Below, one piece after another: positions 55,883 to 64,000 of a DNA stretch of 64,000 nt. Positions within the stretch are counted from its first letter, which is position 1; every line of letters starts with the position of its first letter. The stretch is from an uncultured Piscinibacter sp. (lineage in GTDB: Bacteria > Pseudomonadota > Gammaproteobacteria > Burkholderiales > Burkholderiaceae_C): NCBI RefSeq assembly GCF_937952055.1, contig NZ_CALFYO010000018.1, positions 54,508-118,507 on the forward strand, read 5' to 3'. A program made the translations under genes and the position numbers. The notes beneath the pieces were generated by a model, which was not told the DNA's origin, ran no database searches, and saw only the letters and a program-made list of their open reading frames with translations.

Positions 55883-57109
55883 TTGAAACCCATCGCCAAG
55901 TCGAGCAAGTTGGCCAATGTCTGCTACGACATCCGCGGGCCCGTGCTCGACAAGGCCCGGCAGATGCAGGAAGAGGGCCACAAGATCATCCAGCTGAACA
56001 TCGGCAACCTCGCGGTGTTCGGGCTCGAGCCGCCCGACGAGATCGTGCAGGACATGATCCGCAACATGCCCCACACAGCAGGCTACACCGACAGCAAGGG
56101 CCTGTTCGCGCCGCGCAAGGCGGTGGTGCACTACACGCAGGAGAAGAACATCCGCGGCGTCACGGTGGACGATGTCTACCTCGGCAACGGGGCCTCCGAA
56201 CTGATCACGATGAGCCTGAACGCCATGCTCAATACCGGCGACGAGGTCCTCATCCCGGCGCCCGACTACCCTCTGTACACCGCCTCGGTGGCGCTGTCCG
56301 GCGGCACGCCGGTGCACTATCTCTGCGACGAGTCGTCGGACTGGATGCCCGACATCGAGGACATCCGGCGCAAGGTGACGAGCAACACCAAGGCGATCGT
56401 CGTCATCAACCCGAACAATCCGACCGGCGCGCTCTACCCGGACAGCGTGCTGCAGCAGATCGTCGAGGTCGCGCGTGCGCACCAGTTGATCATCCTGGCC
56501 GACGAGATCTACGACAAGACGCTCTATGACGGCAACACCCATACCAGCATTGCCTCACTGGCCGACGACGTGCTGTGCCTGACCTTCAACGGCTTGTCGA
56601 AGAACTACCGTTCCTGCGGCTATCGCGCCGGCTGGATGGTGGTTTCGGGCGAGAAACGGCACGCGAGGGACTACATCGAAGGTCTGAACATGCTGGCATC
56701 GATGCGGCTGTGCTCGAACACGCCGGGGCAACTCGCGATCCAGACGGCCCTCGGCGGCTACCAGAGCATCAAGGACTTGGTGGCGCCCGGCGGGCGGCTG
56801 TGCCGGCAGCGCGACCTGGCGTACGACCTGCTGATGCAGATTCCGGGCGTGAGCGTCGTCAAGCCGAAGGCGGCCCTGTACATGTTCCCGAAGCTCGATC
56901 CGAAGGTCTATCCGATCGAGGACGACCAGCAGTTCGCGTACGAACTCCTGGCCGAGGAGAAGGTGCTGATCGTGCAGGGCACCGGATTCAACTGGCCGAC
57001 ACCGGATCACTTCCGCCTCGTCTTCCTGCCCAACGTCGACGACCTTGCCGAGGCGATCGGGCGCATCGCGCGCTTCCTTGATCACTATCGCAAACGGCAT
57101 TCCCATTGA
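55883..57109 (+). CDS. alaA: Glutamate-pyruvate aminotransferase AlaA
   Basis: AlaA makes alanine from pyruvate and glutamate with pyridoxal phosphate. The 408-residue product follows E. coli AlaA motif by motif: KLANVCYDIRGPVLDKA, GYTDSKGLFAPRKAV, PAPDYPLYTASVALSGG, HYLCDESSDWMPDI, NPNNPTGALYP. The cofactor lysine lies in FNGLSKNYRSCGYRAGW (Lys240). The start is TTG 55883 with GGGAG ahead of it, which gives the family N-terminus MKPIAKSSKL. An ATG at 55835 would add 16 residues and overlap the divergent gene's start. Confidence 0.93.
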   Translation: MKPIAKSSKLANVCYDIRGPVLDKARQMQEEGHKIIQLNIGNLAVFGLEPPDEIVQDMIRNMPHTAGYTDSKGLFAPRKAVVHYTQEKNIRGVTVDDVYLGNGASELITMSLNAMLNTGDEVLIPAPDYPLYTASVALSGGTPVHYLCDESSDWMPDIEDIRRKVTSNTKAIVVINPNNPTGALYPDSVLQQIVEVARAHQLIILADEIYDKTLYDGNTHTSIASLADDVLCLTFNGLSKNYRSCGYRAGWMVVSGEKRHARDYIEGLNMLASMRLCSNTPGQLAIQTALGGYQSIKDLVAPGGRLCRQRDLAYDLLMQIPGVSVVKPKAALYMFPKLDPKVYPIEDDQQFAYELLAEEKVLIVQGTGFNWPTPDHFRLVFLPNVDDLAEAIGRIARFLDHYRKRHSH

Positions 57110-57120
57110 GTCATACGATC

Positions 57121-58431
57121 ATGCAACCCATCCAAGTCGGCCTGCTCGGCATCGGCACCGTCGGCGGCGGCACCTTCGCCGTGCTGCAACGCAACCAGGA
57201 AGAGATCCGGCGCCGGGCCGGCCGCGAGATCCGCATCAGCATGGTGGCGGATCTCGACGTCGAGCGGGCACGCAAGATCGTCGGCGATGCTGCCGAGGTG
57301 GTGAACGATGCCCGCCAGGTGATCGCCAACCCCGCGATCGACATCGTCGTCGAGCTCATCGGCGGCTACAGCATTGCCAGGACGCTGGTGCTCGAGGCCA
57401 TCGCCGCCGGCAAGCATGTGGTCACGGCCAACAAGGCGCTGCTGGCGGTGCACGGCACCGAGATCTTCGCGGCCGCGCGCGAGAAGGGCGTCGTCGTCGC
57501 CTTCGAAGCCGCGGTGGCCGGCGGCATTCCGATCATCAAGGCGCTGCGCGAGGGCCTGACCGCCAACCGCATCGAGTGGGTGGCGGGCATCATCAACGGC
57601 ACCACCAACTTCATCCTCTCCGAGATGCGCTCCAAGGGGCTGGATTTCGGTGTCGTGCTGAAGGAGGCTCAGCGGCTGGGCTACGCCGAGGCCGATCCCA
57701 CCTTCGACATCGAAGGCATCGACGCAGCGCACAAGGCGACGATCATGAGCGCGATCGCCTTCGGCATTCCGGTGCAGTTCGACAGGGCCTACGTCGAGGG
57801 CATCACCCGGCTGCAGGCGGCCGACATCCGCTACGCCGAGCAGCTCGGCTACCGCATCAAGCTGCTGGGCATCACCAAACGCCGGGAAAAGGGCATCGAG
57901 TTGCGCGTGCACCCGACGCTGATCCCGTCCACGAGGCTGATTGCCAACGTCGAGGGCGCCATGAACGCCGTCGTCGTGCATGGCGACGCCGTGGGCACGA
58001 CGCTCTACTACGGCAAGGGAGCCGGCGCGGAGCCCACGGCCTCGGCGGTGATCGCCGATCTCGTCGACATCACCCGGCTGCACACCGCCGATCCCGACCA
58101 CCGCGTGCCGCATCTCGCCTTCCAGCCCGGCGCCATGCAGGACACGCCGATCCTGCCGATGGCCGACGTGGTGACCTCGTTCTACCTGCGGCTGCAGGTG
58201 GCCGACCAGACCGGCGTGCTGGCGCGCATCACCGGCATCCTCGCCGACCACGGCATCTCGATCGATGCGGTGCTGCAGCGCGAATCCGCCGAGGGCGAGG
58301 CGCAGACCGACCTGATCATCCTCACCCACGACACCGTCGAGGGCAAGATGGACGAGGCGCTGGCGCAGATGCAGGCGCTGCCGACGGTGCTGGCGCCGAT
58401 CGTGCGGATCAGGAAAGAAGAACTGAAGTGA
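57121..58431 (+). CDS. hom: Homoserine dehydrogenase
   Basis: Hom reduces aspartate semialdehyde to homoserine, the branch to threonine and methionine. The 436-residue product has GLLGIGTVGGGTFAVL for NAD(P)H, TANKALLAVHG, AVAGGIPIIKALREGL, IINGTTNFILSEM and EAQRLGYAEADPTFDIEGID. A C-terminal ACT domain (QTGVLARITGILADHGISID) suggests feedback control by threonine. The ATG at 57121 was chosen; a TTG at 57106 overlapping the alaA stop is possible. Confidence 0.96.
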   Translation: MQPIQVGLLGIGTVGGGTFAVLQRNQEEIRRRAGREIRISMVADLDVERARKIVGDAAEVVNDARQVIANPAIDIVVELIGGYSIARTLVLEAIAAGKHVVTANKALLAVHGTEIFAAAREKGVVVAFEAAVAGGIPIIKALREGLTANRIEWVAGIINGTTNFILSEMRSKGLDFGVVLKEAQRLGYAEADPTFDIEGIDAAHKATIMSAIAFGIPVQFDRAYVEGITRLQAADIRYAEQLGYRIKLLGITKRREKGIELRVHPTLIPSTRLIANVEGAMNAVVVHGDAVGTTLYYGKGAGAEPTASAVIADLVDITRLHTADPDHRVPHLAFQPGAMQDTPILPMADVVTSFYLRLQVADQTGVLARITGILADHGISIDAVLQRESAEGEAQTDLIILTHDTVEGKMDEALAQMQALPTVLAPIVRIRKEELK

Positions 58432-59834
58432 AGTACATCAGCACCCGCGGCGACGACACGCCGCGCGGTTTCTCCGAGATCCTGCTCGAGGGCCTGGCGC
58501 CGGACGGAGGCCTGTACCTGCCGACACACTACCCGAAGGTCGATGCCGCGGTGCTGTCGCGCTGGCGCGGCCTGTCCTATGCGGAACTGGCCTTCGAGAT
58601 CCTGTCGCTCTACATCGACGACATCCCGGCGGCCGACCTGAAGCGGCTGGTCTCTCAGACCTACACCGAGCAGGTGTTCGGCACCCGCGAGATCGTGCCG
58701 CTGAAGCGGCTTGAGCCCGGCCTCTATCTCGAGGCGCTGTCGAACGGCCCGACGCTCGCCTTCAAGGACATGGCGATGCAGCTGCTCGGCGCGCTGTTCG
58801 AGTACGAGCTCGCGCGGCGCGGCCAGACCCTGAACATCCTCGGTGCAACCTCTGGCGACACCGGCAGCGCGGCCGAGTACGCGATGCGCGGCAAGAAGGG
58901 CGTCAGCGTCTTCATGCTCAGCCCGCAAGGCCGCATGAGCCCGTTCCAGCAGGCGCAGATGTTCAGCCTGCAGGACGCGAACATCCACAACATCGCCATC
59001 GAGGGCGTGTTCGACGATTGCCAGGACATCGTCAAGGCAGTCTCCAACGATCTCGATTTCAAGCGACGCTGGAAGATCGGCACGGTCAACTCGATCAACT
59101 GGGCGCGCCTGCTCGCGCAGGTCGTCTACTACTTCGCAGGCTACTTCCAGGCCACGACGACGAACGACGAGCGAGTCAGTTTCGCCGTGCCCTCGGGCAA
59201 CTTCGGCAACATCTGCGCCGGCCACGTGGCACGCATGATGGGCCTGCCGATCCACCGCCTGGTGCTGGCCACCAACGAGAACAACGTGCTCGACGAGTTC
59301 TTCCGCACCGGCACCTACCGCGTGCGCGGCGCGGCGGAAACGCACGAGACCTCCAGCCCGTCGATGGACATCAGCAAGGCGTCGAACTTCGAGCGCTTCG
59401 TGTTCGACCTGCTGGAGCGCGACGCGGCACGCACGAGAGCGCTGTTCCATGACGAGATCGGCAGGAAGGGCGCCTTCACGCTGGCGCCGGCCGAGTTCGC
59501 GCGCATCCCCCGGTACGGCTTCGTCTCCGGCACCAGCAGCCATGCCGACCGCCTGGCGATCATCCGCGACACCGCACGGCGCTGCGGCACGGTGATCGAC
59601 ACCCACACCGCCGACGGCCTGAAGGTGGCGCGCGAGCATCTCGACCCGGGCGTGACGATGATCGTTCTCGAGACCGCGCTGCCTGCCAAGTTCTCCGCCA
59701 CCATCGTCGAGGCGCTGGGCCGCGAACCCGAGCGTCCTGCCGCGCTGTCCGGCATCGAGCAACTCCCCAAGCGATTCAAGGTCATGCCGGTGGACACGCA
59801 GGCGGTGAAGGACTACATCGCCCAGAATGGCTGA
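58428..59834 (+). CDS. thrC: Threonine synthase
   Basis: ThrC converts phosphohomoserine to threonine. The 468-residue product starts KYISTRGDDTPRGFSEILLE, with the cofactor lysine in PTLAFKDMAMQLLGALF (Lys113). It also shows ILGATSGDTGSAAEYAMRGK and FAVPSGNFGNICAGHVARMM. The start is GTG 58428, overlapping the hom stop (GTGA). No thrB is present in the window. mobB follows 17 bp later, joining the amino acid genes to the cofactor genes on one strand. Confidence 0.96.
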   Translation: MKYISTRGDDTPRGFSEILLEGLAPDGGLYLPTHYPKVDAAVLSRWRGLSYAELAFEILSLYIDDIPAADLKRLVSQTYTEQVFGTREIVPLKRLEPGLYLEALSNGPTLAFKDMAMQLLGALFEYELARRGQTLNILGATSGDTGSAAEYAMRGKKGVSVFMLSPQGRMSPFQQAQMFSLQDANIHNIAIEGVFDDCQDIVKAVSNDLDFKRRWKIGTVNSINWARLLAQVVYYFAGYFQATTTNDERVSFAVPSGNFGNICAGHVARMMGLPIHRLVLATNENNVLDEFFRTGTYRVRGAAETHETSSPSMDISKASNFERFVFDLLERDAARTRALFHDEIGRKGAFTLAPAEFARIPRYGFVSGTSSHADRLAIIRDTARRCGTVIDTHTADGLKVAREHLDPGVTMIVLETALPAKFSATIVEALGREPERPAALSGIEQLPKRFKVMPVDTQAVKDYIAQNG

Positions 59835-59851
59835 ATGAGGGGCGCCGCTGC

Positions 59852-60457
59852 ATGAAGGTCGTCGGATTTTCCGGATTCTCGGGCTCGGGCAAGACCACGC
59901 TGGTCGAGCAGGTCATTGCCAGGCTGCGCCTGGCGGGCCAGCGCGTCTCGGTGGTCAAGCACGCGCACCACCACTTCGACATCGACCACCCGGGCAAGGA
60001 CTCCCACCGGCACCGCGAGGCCGGAGCCTTCGAGGTGGTGATCGCATCGGACCGGCGGCTGGCCAAGATCCGCGAGTTCGAGATGCGCGGCAATCCGACC
60101 GTGCACCAGCTGCTCGCCGAGCTGTACGAAGTTGACTGGGTGCTGGTCGAGGGCTTCAAGCAGGCCGACGTTCCGAAGATCGAGATCTGGCGTGCCGAGA
60201 CGGCCAAGCCGGTGCAGTACCCCCACGACCCGTTCATCGTCGCCGTCGCCACCGACAGCCCGCAGCAGCTGCCGCACCCGACCGGACTGCCACTGCTGGA
60301 CCTCAACGATCCGGACGCGGTGACCGAATTCCTGCTTGCCGATCCAGCCCGCTATGACTACCGCTCCCCCTTCGACGACGCCTTCGCCGCGGGCGCCGAT
60401 GCTGACGCTGGACGAGGCGCTCGGCCGGCTGCTGAGCGCGATCCGTCCGCTGGCTGA
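59852..60457 (+). CDS. mobB: Molybdopterin-guanine dinucleotide adapter protein MobB
   Basis: MobB is a GTP-binding partner of MobA and MoeA in cofactor maturation. The 201-residue product has the P-loop GFSGFSGSGKTTLVEQVI, VVKHAHHHFDIDHPGKDSHR and LVEGFKQADVPKIEIWRA. E. coli MobB is about 175 residues; the last 25 or so here (Ala/Asp/Arg-rich) read into the start of the next gene in another frame and look like an overrun beyond the normal end at LADPARYDYR. Confidence 0.93.
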   Translation: MKVVGFSGFSGSGKTTLVEQVIARLRLAGQRVSVVKHAHHHFDIDHPGKDSHRHREAGAFEVVIASDRRLAKIREFEMRGNPTVHQLLAELYEVDWVLVEGFKQADVPKIEIWRAETAKPVQYPHDPFIVAVATDSPQQLPHPTGLPLLDLNDPDAVTEFLLADPARYDYRSPFDDAFAAGADADAGRGARPAAERDPSAG

Positions 60458-61607
60458 GCCTGAGCCGGTCGCCACCTTCGACGCGCTCGGTCGAGTGCTG
60501 GCCACCGGCGTGCGCTCGGCGCTCGACGTGCCGCCGGCCGACAACACCTCCATGGACGGCTATGCGCTGCGCTGTGCCGACGTGACGGCAGCCGGCGCCG
60601 TGCTCGCGGTCGCGCAGCGCATCCCGGCCGGCACCGTGGGTCTGCCGCTCGGGCCGGGCACCGCCGCGCGCATCTTCACCGGCGCACAGGTGCCGCCCGG
60701 CGCCGATGCGGTGGTCATGCAGGAGCAGTGCGAAGCACTCGGTGAGCAGGTGCGCGTGAACGCGGTGCCGCAGCCGGGACAGTGGATCCGCCGCCGCGGC
60801 GAGGACGTGCAGCAGGGCGCCGAAGTGCTGGCGGCCGGCACGCGCCTGACGCCGCAGGCGCTCGGCCTCGCGGCCTCGGTGGGCGCGGCGACGCTCAGCG
60901 TGTCGCGGCGGCCCCGCGTGGCGTTGTTCTCCACCGGCGACGAATTGGTCATGCCGGGCCAGCCGCTCAAGCCGGGTGCGATCTACAACTCCAACCGCTT
61001 CACGCTTCGCGGGCTGATCCAGGCGCTGGGCTGCGAGTGCAACGACCTCGGCATCGTGCCGGACCGGCTTGACGCCACCCGCGCGGCCCTGCGCGAGGCG
61101 GCGCAGGGCAACGATCTGATCGTCACTTCGGGCGGTGTCTCGGTGGGCGAAGAAGACCACCTGCGCCCGGCCGTGCAAGCCGAGGGCCGCATCGACCTGT
61201 GGCAGATCGCCATCAAGCCGGGCAAGCCGCTGGCGTTCGGCGAGGTGCGCCGTGCCGACGGCTCGAAGGCGTGGTTCATCGGCCTGCCCGGCAATCCGGT
61301 GTCGAGCTTCGTCACCTTCGCGCTGGTCGTGCGGCCGGTGCTGATGGCGCTGCAGGGTGCGCCGGCCGGCCTGCCGCGGGCCGTGCCGATGCGCGCCGAC
61401 TTCGACTGGCCCCGGCCCGACAAGCGCCGCGAGTTCCTGCGCGTGCGCCGCAATCGGGAGGGCGGGCTCGACCTGTTCCCCAACCAGAGTTCCGGCGTGC
61501 TGACCTCGGCCGTCTGGGGTGACGGCGTGGTGGACAATCCCTCCGGGCAGGCCATCCGACGCGGCGAAGTGGTCGCCTTCCTGCCGTTCTGCGAATTGCT
61601 CTCATGA
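60399..61607 (+). CDS. moeA: Molybdopterin molybdenumtransferase MoeA (second copy)
   Basis: This 402-residue MoeA paralogue has PPADNTSMDGYALRCADV, RIFTGAQVPPGADAVVMQEQ, VALFSTGDELVMPGQPLKPG, IVTSGGVSVGEEDHLRPAV and FIGLPGNPVSSFVTFAL. The start is uncertain: ATG 60399 overlaps mobB by 59 bases, ATG 60354 by 104. It ends in an ATGA overlap with moaD. It is clearly diverged from the copy at 46009, so the two may serve different cofactor forms or enzymes; that is inference. Confidence 0.93.
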   Translation: MLTLDEALGRLLSAIRPLAEPEPVATFDALGRVLATGVRSALDVPPADNTSMDGYALRCADVTAAGAVLAVAQRIPAGTVGLPLGPGTAARIFTGAQVPPGADAVVMQEQCEALGEQVRVNAVPQPGQWIRRRGEDVQQGAEVLAAGTRLTPQALGLAASVGAATLSVSRRPRVALFSTGDELVMPGQPLKPGAIYNSNRFTLRGLIQALGCECNDLGIVPDRLDATRAALREAAQGNDLIVTSGGVSVGEEDHLRPAVQAEGRIDLWQIAIKPGKPLAFGEVRRADGSKAWFIGLPGNPVSSFVTFALVVRPVLMALQGAPAGLPRAVPMRADFDWPRPDKRREFLRVRRNREGGLDLFPNQSSGVLTSAVWGDGVVDNPSGQAIRRGEVVAFLPFCELLS

Positions 61608-61855
61608 AGATCCAGGTGCGCTATTTCGCCTCCATCCGCGAGGCTCTCGGCCCGGGCGAGACGCTCGAACTGCCCGCCGGTGCGACCGTCGCCGCAGCGC
61701 GCGATGCGCTGATCGCGCTGGGCGAGGCGCATGCGGCGGCGCTGGCGCGCGGCCGGGCGCTGCGCAGCGCGTTGAACCAGGCGCTGTGCGAGGAGTCGGC
61801 GGCGCTCGCCGACGGCGCCGAACTGGCATTCTTCCCGCCCGTCACCGGAGGCTGA
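61604..61855 (+). CDS. moaD: Molybdopterin synthase sulfur carrier subunit MoaD
   Basis: MoaD is the ubiquitin-like small subunit of molybdopterin synthase that carries sulfur as a C-terminal thiocarboxylate. The 83-residue product begins KIQVRYFASIREALGPGE and ends in FFPPVTGG with the required Gly-Gly. It overlaps moeA by four bases and is one base from moaE. Confidence 0.97.
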   Translation: MKIQVRYFASIREALGPGETLELPAGATVAAARDALIALGEAHAAALARGRALRSALNQALCEESAALADGAELAFFPPVTGG

Positions 61856-61856
61856 G

Positions 61857-62345
61857 ATGACGGTCCCGCGCGTGCGCATCCAGACGCAGGACTTCGATCT
61901 CGGCACCGAGGTCGCCGCGCTGCGCGCCGCCGACCCCGGCGTCGGCGCCGTCGCCAGCTTCGTCGGCACGGTGCGCGACCGCAACGACGGCTTGGGCGTC
62001 AGCGCGATGGAACTGGAGCATTACCCCGGCATGACCGAGAAGGCGATCGAGGCCATGATCGACGAAGCCTTCCGGCGTTTCGACATCCGTGCCGCGCGCG
62101 TCATCCATCGCGTCGGGCCTTTGAAGCCGCTCGACCAGATCGTGCTGGTGGTGGTGACCTCGGCGCATCGGGGCGCCGCCTTCCAGGCCTGCGAATTCCT
62201 GATGGACTACCTGAAGACGCAGGCGCCGTTCTGGAAAAAGGAGCACACGCCCGACGGCGCGCGCTGGGTCGACGCACGCGTCAGTGACGATGCGGCGCTG
62301 GCGCGCTGGGGTATCACGGCGGGCAACGCCGGGCCGTCGGCGTGA
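61857..62345 (+). CDS. moaE: Molybdopterin synthase catalytic subunit MoaE
   Basis: MoaE transfers sulfur from MoaD to cyclic pyranopterin to form molybdopterin. The 162-residue product has VASFVGTVRDRNDG, MELEHYPGMTEKAI, VVVTSAHRGAAFQACEFLMD and the catalytic lysine region KTQAPFWKKEHTPDGARWV. Its TGA overlaps the GTG of crcB. Confidence 0.97.
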   Translation: MTVPRVRIQTQDFDLGTEVAALRAADPGVGAVASFVGTVRDRNDGLGVSAMELEHYPGMTEKAIEAMIDEAFRRFDIRAARVIHRVGPLKPLDQIVLVVVTSAHRGAAFQACEFLMDYLKTQAPFWKKEHTPDGARWVDARVSDDAALARWGITAGNAGPSA

Positions 62346-62731
62346 CCACCGCCGCCGCCTGGGCGCAGATGCTGGCGGTGGCCACCGGGGCAGCGATCGG
62401 CGCGCTGGTGCGCTGGGGCGCCGGGCTGTGGCTGAACGCCCGCTGGGCCGGATTTCCGCTGGGCACGCTGTTCGTCAATTGCGTCGGTGGACTGCTCATC
62501 GGCGCGGCGCTGGCATGGCTGGAGCGCACGCCCGACGAGATGATGCGCCTGCTGCTCGTCACCGGCTTCCTCGGCGGCCTGACCACGTTCTCAGCCTTCT
62601 CGGCGGAGTCGCTGCTGCTGCTCCAGCGCGGGCACTGGGCGCTGGCCGTCGGTCACACGCTCAGCCACGTGCTGGGCGCGCTGGCCTGTGCGGCACTGGG
62701 ATTCCGGCTCGTCGACGCGCTGCTTGGTTGA
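62342..62731 (+). CDS. crcB: Fluoride ion channel CrcB (Fluc)
   Basis: CrcB/Fluc is a dimeric fluoride-specific channel in the inner membrane that protects against fluoride. The 129-residue product has four membrane helices with GAAIGALVRWGAGLWLNARW, PLGTLFVNCVGGLLIGAAL and the family motif GFLGGLTTFSAFSAE. The start is GTG 62342 overlapping moaE. I see no fluoride riboswitch, which would be unlikely given this overlap; expression is probably tied to the molybdopterin genes. Confidence 0.94.
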   Translation: MTTAAAWAQMLAVATGAAIGALVRWGAGLWLNARWAGFPLGTLFVNCVGGLLIGAALAWLERTPDEMMRLLLVTGFLGGLTTFSAFSAESLLLLQRGHWALAVGHTLSHVLGALACAALGFRLVDALLG

Positions 62732-62760
62732 TCTGCCTCAGTGGCGCCGGCGCGGCGTCA

Positions 62761-62789
62761 CTTGAAATGGCGGCCGCACCGCCTCAGAT
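62761..62789 (+). promoter_or_regulatory. Heat-shock (sigma32/RpoH) promoter of clpB
   Basis: CTTGAAA (62761-62767) matches the sigma32 -35 core. After a 15-bp spacing counted from CTTGAA comes CCTCAGAT (62782-62789), close to the -10 consensus CCCCATNT. Transcription would begin near 62796, leaving a short leader with the strong GGAGG ribosome binding site at 62801-62805 before the clpB ATG. Confidence 0.8.
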
Positions 62790-62812
62790 CGGTCGCAATC
62801 GGAGGTTTTTCC

Positions 62813-64000
<1,188 letters not shown>

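Noticed and set aside
57106..57120. TTG start for hom at 57106 overlapping the alaA stop
   Set aside because: The ATG at 57121 gives the family N-terminus; the TTG cannot be fully excluded.
60336..60398. Earlier starts for the second moeA (TTG 60336, ATG 60354)
   Set aside because: They enlarge the overlap with mobB and add Pro/Thr residues without family similarity.

Overview
This window is a GC-rich bacterial chromosome segment that reads as core genome from a betaproteobacterium of the order Burkholderiales. Gene content and order fit the Rubrivivax/Leptothrix/Methylibium-like side of that order, but the family is an inference from memory of synteny and was not searched. Supporting signs are hisZ beside hflKC and purA, the order scpB-rluB-ndk-rlmN-pilW-rodZ-ispG-hisS-yfgM-bamB-der-hfq-hflX, the rpsB-to-rnhB envelope superoperon, and full molybdopterin and propionyl-CoA gene sets. 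I recognise 62 protein genes, of which scpB (5' end) and clpB (3' end) are cut by the window edges, plus one tRNA gene. I see no insertion sequence, phage gene, CRISPR array, rRNA or plasmid function. No gene-free stretch exceeds about 230 bp.

Layout. (1) 1-19016, all plus strand: chromosome segregation (scpB), rRNA modification (rluB, rlmN), nucleotide metabolism (ndk, purA, a purine phosphoribosyltransferase), pilus and cell-shape proteins (pilW, rodZ-like), isoprenoid synthesis (ispG), translation (hisS, der, hflX), outer-membrane assembly (yfgM-like, bamB), RNA regulation (hfq), FtsH control (hflK, hflC) and histidine regulation (hisZ). (2) 19042-19225, minus: tRNA-Leu(CAG) with its own promoter and terminator. 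(3) 19252-21471, plus: rnr. (4) 21479-25670, minus: a compact amidase-dadA-nnr operon. (5) 25832-40849, plus: rpsB-tsf-pyrH-frr-uppS-cdsA-dxr-rseP-bamA-skp-lpxD-fabZ-lpxA-lpxB-rnhB and a TrmH-family methylase; this block joins translation to isoprenoid carrier, phospholipid, lipid A and outer-membrane protein synthesis. (6) ppsR (minus) and ppsA (plus) are divergent. (7) 44309-49808, minus: moaA-mobA-moeA-panB-panC preceded by a C40 peptidase. (8) 49931-52881, plus: acuI-prpE, a C3 acyl-CoA module. (9) 53065-55836, minus: a PIN-PhoH ATPase, bcp and an Mth938-like protein. (10) 55883-62731, plus: alaA-hom-thrC, then mobB-moeA-moaD-moaE and crcB. (11) a well-formed heat-shock promoter and clpB, running off the end.

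Genes are packed tightly. Ten junctions are 4-nt start/stop overlaps, often with GTG or TTG starts, so operons and translational coupling are likely throughout. Intrinsic terminators are rare; the clear ones follow tRNA-Leu, rpsB and bcp.

I did not find a convincing undescribed system. The items most worth a second look are the acuI-prpE pair as a possible acrylate route, the amidase-dadA-nnr operon, the RGG-like tail and G-run tract of RluB, the terminator lying immediately upstream of the PhoH gene, and an RNase R with no room for its usual N-terminal helix-turn-helix domain.
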